This document shows positions 60,233-64,000 of a stretch of 64,000 nucleotides of DNA, piece after piece (position 1 is the stretch's first letter; each line of letters begins with the position of its first letter). Origin of the DNA: Paenibacillus sediminis (lineage in GTDB: Bacteria > Bacillota > Bacilli > Paenibacillales > Paenibacillaceae); NCBI RefSeq assembly GCF_017873765.1, contig NZ_JAGGKP010000001.1, positions 1,394,906-1,458,905 on the forward strand, written 5' to 3'. A program made the position numbers and the translations under genes. Below the pieces are notes generated by a model. It saw only the letters and a list, made by a program, of their open reading frames with translations, was not told where the DNA came from and ran no database searches.

Positions 60233-61129
60233 TTACGCAAAAATCGCAACTGGAATTATTTGAATTACAGGCCCCTCAATATTTGTTATGATCTCCGGTA
60301 TATTCAAGCCGTTTTCTGATGCTTTATTGAAATTTTCAACCATTTCACTTATTGTTTCAGTTGAGAAAATTCCGAAACTAGTTTTTCTCAATAAATTAAT
60401 ACTCTCATTCGTATTAACTACACGTACAACTTTACCTAGTATCTTAAAACTTCCATCAATTATTTCATTTGAGCCAATATCATTAAAGTATTCCATATTA
60501 CATGCCAATACTGCCCTAACTTCTTTATCTATATCTGCAATTAAATCAATAGATTTTGATTGAGTTAAATCGCTTAAAACTGCTTTCATTTGTTCTAGTA
60601 CGATTTCATTCTCAGAAGTCCCCCGCTTGTTTAGATGTTTATTTTTACTTTGGCCCTGAGAAGATTCAGTAAAACTTAAAAATGTCTCAAATACTTTTAC
60701 AAAAATTTGTATCGCTTCAACCATAGGATTCTTTCTTAATATTCCTTCAAATTCAATAAAATCACCTGTTTTGATGTCTCCTGCCTCAATAGCCTTTAGA
60801 GTAAGAGTTTTAATTGTGTCTTGTTCCTGTAATGCGCTTCTTAACTTTGAGAAGAGAGACGCCGGTGTGTGAACTCGTTCTTCAGAGATTTCGTTTTGGT
60901 TATCATTTTTAGATGATTTACCTAGTGATCCTGATAAAGATATCCCAAGGAGTGAAAATAGATTACTTGCATTAATTCCTGCACTTAGTTTAGAATCTTT
61001 AGATTCTGAATCGTTCGACATACTTCTAACTGCTCTAAATCTAGAAAAACCATCTTCTAAAATAGCCAATAAATCAAATACAATCTGTTGATTTAAGTAG
61101 ATTGGGATATTGAGATTATCTGCTTTCAT
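60233..61129 (-). CDS. Cassette gene: DUF6414-like protein
   Basis: 298 residues behind AGGAGAGATC. IPIYLNQQIVFDLLAILEDG with FSRFRAV, a linker GINASNLFSLLGISLSGSLG, and the later ILGKVVRVVNTNESINLLRK with IIPVAIFA match the DUF6414 family. These proteins occur in accessory regions of many bacteria; a role in defence has been suggested by context in some genomes but is not shown here. One gene fills the cassette. Confidence 0.7.
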   Translation of the reverse strand: MKADNLNIPIYLNQQIVFDLLAILEDGFSRFRAVRSMSNDSESKDSKLSAGINASNLFSLLGISLSGSLGKSSKNDNQNEISEERVHTPASLFSKLRSALQEQDTIKTLTLKAIEAGDIKTGDFIEFEGILRKNPMVEAIQIFVKVFETFLSFTESSQGQSKNKHLNKRGTSENEIVLEQMKAVLSDLTQSKSIDLIADIDKEVRAVLACNMEYFNDIGSNEIIDGSFKILGKVVRVVNTNESINLLRKTSFGIFSTETISEMVENFNKASENGLNIPEIITNIEGPVIQIIPVAIFA

Positions 61130-61165
61130 TTTGATCTCTCCTAATTGTTATTGTGTAATGTCGTC

Positions 61166-61313
61166 TAACGTTCTTGTATTCACGAGCCCTGCACCGGCTT
61201 AGATAGCTCCTATCTTAGCCGGTGCAGGGTTGTCCGCTGATTCCACTTCATTGAAATGCCCCTTGCGGACCAAGGGTCGACGTCAGTCGGCCCGCTGCGT
61301 GAATGCGGTGTTA
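61166..61313 (-). repeat. attC-like site P
   Basis: 148 bp; TAACGTTCTTGTATTCACG left, CTGCGTGAATGCGGTGTTA right. First stem is one long hairpin with arms ACCGGCTTAGATAG and CTATCTTAGCCGGT, as in the degraded site at 45322. Confidence 0.82.
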
Positions 61314-61344
61314 TATGATGTCCCCGACTTCGTGAAAAATACTC

Positions 61345-62109
61345 TCAACTCTTCTCTTTTTTCTTGATTATGCTAAGACGGTAATGACTTAAATCTTTCG
61401 TTTCAATTATTTCCGAAAACATACTTATATCACCAATATCGTATATAAATGCACTTTCATGATCCTCTAACACTACTAATCTATGTTCTTGTTGATATTC
61501 AAAGTAAATGTCCTTCCAAAAAAACATATCTAGGCTTTTCTTTCCAAATGAAAGAAATCGGTCTCTATCATTTTTGGAAAAATCACTGTACCTTACCTTA
61601 CTCGCGAAATGTGATATCTTGCCTTCTCTAAATCTCTTCTGCAATTTATTAGTAAACTCATATCCGTTAATAATTAGCATGTGCTTTCCAAAATCATCTT
61701 TCATCTTTTCCAAGAAATTCAAATCTAGGGAAACCGTAAATTCGTCCTTAGTTTCATCCTCAATAATCAAATTCTCAGATGTTAAGTATGTTGTGCAGAA
61801 CATTGGTTTTTTTAATAAATAGTCTAATCTTAATGTCATTACACTAGCCTTAGCATCCGCAATATGTTCTTTAGTTTCGGAAATGTATATTTCTAGGTCA
61901 AGATTATGCATTATAAATGACCCTTCGTATTTATCTCCGAGTCCTTTCTTCTTGTCTTGTTCCTCCCTTTCAATAAAGTATTTAAAATTATTCATATAAA
62001 GAGTTCCGTTTTTTATATCATTCAAATATTTTAATTCGGAGAATTTTAGGAAGAAATAAATACCTTCTGGGTCGTAACCTTGTATCTCGGATAACTTCAG
62101 AGGAATCAC
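61345..62109 (-). CDS. Cassette gene: protein of unknown function
   Basis: 254 residues if the GTG at 62109 is used; AAGGAG lies very close, so a start a few codons inside is possible. FFLKFSELKYLNDIKNGTLY, MNNFKYFIEREEQDKKKGLG and FWKDIYFEYQQEHRLVVLED suggest a conserved family found in accessory DNA, related in pattern to DUF2971-type proteins. Function unknown. It ends 31 bp from site P. Confidence 0.6.
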   Translation of the reverse strand: MIPLKLSEIQGYDPEGIYFFLKFSELKYLNDIKNGTLYMNNFKYFIEREEQDKKKGLGDKYEGSFIMHNLDLEIYISETKEHIADAKASVMTLRLDYLLKKPMFCTTYLTSENLIIEDETKDEFTVSLDLNFLEKMKDDFGKHMLIINGYEFTNKLQKRFREGKISHFASKVRYSDFSKNDRDRFLSFGKKSLDMFFWKDIYFEYQQEHRLVVLEDHESAFIYDIGDISMFSEIIETKDLSHYRLSIIKKKEKS

Positions 62110-62139
62110 TCTCCTTCAATGGTTTTCGGGGATGTCATA

Positions 62140-62296
62140 TAACGTTCTTGTATTCACGAGCCCGAGAGGCTTAAGTGACCGTAGGGAACGGGTCGCCAGA
62201 CTTAGCCTCGCAGGGTTGTCCGACTGAATCCACCCTCGGCACTTCTTCATCGGTCGGACCAAGGAGCGTCAGCGACGCAGCGTGAATACGGTGTTA
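62140..62296 (-). repeat. attC-like site Q
   Basis: 157 bp, second subtype, nearly identical to site N: CCCGAGAGGCTTAAG, GGGTCGCCAGACTTAGCC, and right end AGCGTGAATACGGTGTTA. Confidence 0.82.
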
Positions 62297-62326
62297 GATG
62301 ATGCCTGCGGCTTCATTGATATACTC

Positions 62327-62752
62327 TCAAATATTGTTATCATCAATAAACTCAATACAAAAAGGTTGAATTTCAGGTCTTAAACAATACTCAATTCTTT
62401 TTCTGAAATCTTTCCATTCCACTTTATTTAATGCTTCTTCAATCGGAAAGAACCCAGAATCCAAGCTTTCTGATGATTGGATTAATTCTCCACCAATTGG
62501 TTTTGCAATAAATAAGGTGTTACAAATTGAATTACCAATATTCTGAAATATTCCACAAAATTTAATGATTTCAATGTCTATTCCTGATTCTTCCTTTGTT
62601 TCTCGTATCGCTGCTTGACTTAATGATTCCCCTTCTTCTACTTCTCCTCCAGGCATTTCCCAGCCTCTTCTTGGTCCTTTAATAAGTAATATTTCGTTTT
62701 TATCATTTATTACAATTGCAGCAGCAGACACAATATGTTTTGGTGGATTCAT
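62327..62752 (-). CDS. Cassette gene: Nudix hydrolase
   Basis: 141 residues from the ATG at 62752, seven bases after GGAG. GGEVEEGESLSQAAIRETKE then ESGIDI is a complete Nudix box (G-x5-E-x7-R-E-x-x-E-E-x-G). KHIVSAAAIVINDKNEILLI precedes it. Nudix enzymes cleave nucleoside diphosphate-linked compounds using Mg. They are frequent in integron cassettes. Substrate unknown. Confidence 0.88.
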   Translation of the reverse strand: MNPPKHIVSAAAIVINDKNEILLIKGPRRGWEMPGGEVEEGESLSQAAIRETKEESGIDIEIIKFCGIFQNIGNSICNTLFIAKPIGGELIQSSESLDSGFFPIEEALNKVEWKDFRKRIEYCLRPEIQPFCIEFIDDNNI

Positions 62753-62840
62753 CACTTCACTCCTTAATGATTAAGAACAGAATCATGATTCTTTGATTCA
62801 TAATCTAAAAAGTCTTTAATTGCTCTTCGCAGGTTTCATC

Positions 62841-63027
62841 TAACGTTCTTGTATTCACGACGCCCCACCGCCTTAAGGTCACGAAGTGACCGGCCGCGAT
62901 GCGGTTAGGTGGTGCGGGTGTGTCCGGCTGATTCCACTTCCTTGCTGCTGCCAATTGCCTCTACGAATCCACTTCAAACTCCGGCCGGACCGAGGGGCGA
63001 ATGCCCCGAAGCGTGAATATTGTGTTA
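62841..63027 (-). repeat. attC-like site R
   Basis: 187 bp, the clearest copy: TAACGTTCTTGTATTCACG; CCCCACC; GGTCAC/GTGACC hairpin; GGCCGC/GCGG; GTCCGGC/GCCGGAC around two TCCACTTC words; GGGGC/GCCCC hairpin; CGTGAATAT and GTGTTA. Confidence 0.85.
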
Positions 63028-63079
63028 GATGAAGTCAGAACCTTCTTGAATAACTCCCAGACTTTAATTCATTCAAATC

Positions 63080-63823
63080 CTAATAAATATAGTTCTGTAT
63101 ATTGTCTAATTCAAATAAATCACTTTCAGCAAAAAATTGATTAAGAATCTGTACATGTGATCCACCAATTATCAATAAGATCCTATCATCTTTCGAAGTT
63201 GCTATTCTTGCAACATTCGAAAATAGGATTAAATTTCTTTGATACCACCAAATTAACCAGTCCATTCCTATGTATTGATCTATATAACCAATTCGGGCTA
63301 TGTTGATATTCATAGCGTGAAGTTGTCTTATTTCAGCTATCTCATTACAATCACGATACATGTCTAATATGCTTTTGTACTTATTAGCCTCATTAGTTCC
63401 ATGTTTAGTCTGAATCCAACCAAAAATTGAATGAAATAGTTCTGGTTGATGAGCTTTAGTCCATTCATAAATTTCACCTACACTTCTTGTTCCAGCACCT
63501 TGTTCCATCCAGTCTATCGCATATATTTCTTTATGTAATAAGTCTGCAGCTATACGGAAACCAACTTGATGTACCTCATTTACTTCTAATTCAAAGTTGC
63601 CAGTTTTAAATTGCCTAAATTGCAAATTAATTCTTTCATTTAGCTTTGTTTCAACTTCTAAAGCAATTTTTGTTGGTTTATATTTCTTGAGTCTATCTAC
63701 TACTTCCTGAATTTCTTGTTGTCTCTTTTGAGATAGCAGATTATCAATTTCTGTTTTATACATGTCAGGTGTTGATCGCATATGAAAAGTACCCAGAACT
63801 AGCATTTTAGGTTTATTAATCAT
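63080..63823 (-). CDS. Cassette gene: DUF5694-like (TraB/EreA-related) protein
   Basis: 247 residues from the ATG at 63823 behind AGGAGGGAG. KPKMLVLGTFHMRSTPDMYK has the G-T-F-H motif, YKPTKIALEVETKLNERINL the E-V-E region, and RILLIIGGSHVQILNQFFAE the G-G-S-H motif; the three metal-binding-like motifs are those of DUF5694 and of the wider TraB/erythromycin-esterase-like fold. AIDWMEQGAG lies between. Activity unknown. Confidence 0.76.
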   Translation of the reverse strand: MINKPKMLVLGTFHMRSTPDMYKTEIDNLLSQKRQQEIQEVVDRLKKYKPTKIALEVETKLNERINLQFRQFKTGNFELEVNEVHQVGFRIAADLLHKEIYAIDWMEQGAGTRSVGEIYEWTKAHQPELFHSIFGWIQTKHGTNEANKYKSILDMYRDCNEIAEIRQLHAMNINIARIGYIDQYIGMDWLIWWYQRNLILFSNVARIATSKDDRILLIIGGSHVQILNQFFAESDLFELDNIQNYIY

Positions 63824-63880
63824 TATTGAGATTCTCCCTCCTTCTAAGTATGGGTTCACAAGCATTGCTCTGGTTTCACC

Positions 63881-64000
63881 TAACGTTCTCAGTATTCACG
63901 AACCCGAGCCTTAAGTGACCAACGGGAACGGGTCGAAGACTTAGGCTCGCAGGGTTGTCCGGCTGATTCCACTTCCTCGCTTCTCAACATCGGCCGGATC
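63881..64000 (-). repeat. attC-like site S, cut by the window end
   Basis: Starts TAACGTTCTCAGTATTCACG, then CCCGAGCCTTAAGTGACC, GGGTCGAAGACTTAGGCTCG and GTTGTCCGGCTGA; the right half is outside the window. Shows that the array goes on. Confidence 0.8.

Larger units (their letters stand above)
46722..64000 (-). mobile_element. Integron-like gene cassette array (continues beyond the window)
   Basis: Nineteen copies of an attC-like site (16 full-size, one truncated by the window end, one miniature, one 12-bp relic) separate single or paired ORFs of unrelated function. All full sites share one orientation, and most ORFs read on the minus strand, each with a ribosome binding site close after the preceding site and a stop close before the next. 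In nearly every unit the two terminal stretches are complementary over 16-19 nt with unit-specific sequence. A toxin-antitoxin pair, an empty unit and an inverted unit occur. An IS3 element and non-cassette DNA interrupt it at 52.9-56.6 kb. No integrase or attI was seen in the window. Confidence 0.8.

Noticed and set aside
46722..64000. Interpretation of the repeats as a CRISPR array
   Set aside because: Repeats are 120-190 bp with hairpins and imperfect identity, and the spacers are 130-900 bp gene-bearing units, quite unlike CRISPR.
46722..64000. Interpretation of the repeats as plain MITEs
   Set aside because: MITEs would not explain regular alternation with single genes, one common orientation, or cassette-specific complementarity of the unit ends. 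It remains the main alternative until a recombinase is found.

Overview
The window looks like accessory chromosome from a low-GC, spore-forming Gram-positive of the order Bacillales, most like Paenibacillus. The reasons are strong AGGAGG-type ribosome binding sites, a CdaS-type diadenylate cyclase, FosB, holin-like type I toxins and many small Bacillales families. No rRNA, tRNA or CRISPR repeat array was seen. All names come from reading sequence and motifs; no database was searched.

About 1-46 kb is a patchwork of mostly single, minus-strand genes, many with their own ribosome binding site. They include about a dozen GNAT acetyltransferases and fragments, VOC/FosB proteins, two aminoglycoside-phosphotransferase-like kinases, a nucleotidyltransferase, SAM methyltransferases, alpha/beta hydrolases, a DinB-like protein, an RDD protein, an SdpI-like protein and a stand-alone MurG paralog. 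Coherent units are: a ribose operon (rbsR, a decayed rbsK, rbsD, rbsA, rbsC, rbsB; 8.6-13.8 kb) with a recognisable promoter and operator; a self-regulated ABC-exporter/TetR operon (24.2-26.6 kb) with two palindromic operators around its promoter; a Fur-box-controlled siderophore-binding lipoprotein (27.7-28.7 kb); cysK; and two related type I toxin/antisense loci (18.3 and 46.5 kb). Pseudogenes are common: a prenyltransferase-repeat-like protein, PhzF, GNATs, a YheC/D-like gene, an SDR, a LysE-like protein, DUF1801, and IS3 and IS5 remnants.

From about 46.7 kb to the right edge the layout changes. Single, functionally unrelated, mostly minus-strand ORFs alternate with a GC-rich repeat of about 120-190 bp, seen 19 times (16 full-size, one cut by the window edge, one miniature, one 12-bp relic), with a further degraded copy at 45.3 kb. 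Each repeat begins with an RYYYAAC-like core and GTATTCACG, ends with CGTGAATAC and a GTTRRRY-like core, and carries several internal hairpins. This is the architecture of integron attC recombination sites. The two ends of nearly every unit between consecutive repeats are complementary to each other over about 16-19 nt, with a different sequence for each unit, as expected if each gene plus its site moves as a circle. One whole unit (a GrpB gene plus a 63-bp site) is inverted. Cassette genes include a RelE-type toxin-antitoxin pair (toxin frameshifted), DUF4188, GrpB, DUF6933, a P-loop NTPase, an O-methyltransferase-like protein, a HEPN-like protein, DUF6414, Nudix, DUF5694 and several unknowns. 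No integrase lies in the window; gene polarity and decay at the left end suggest it lies beyond the right edge.

The array is interrupted at 52.9-56.6 kb by a complete IS3-family element, an orphan cas2 with a leader-like sequence but no repeats, an unidentified structured element, and a secreted-protein/small-membrane-protein pair.
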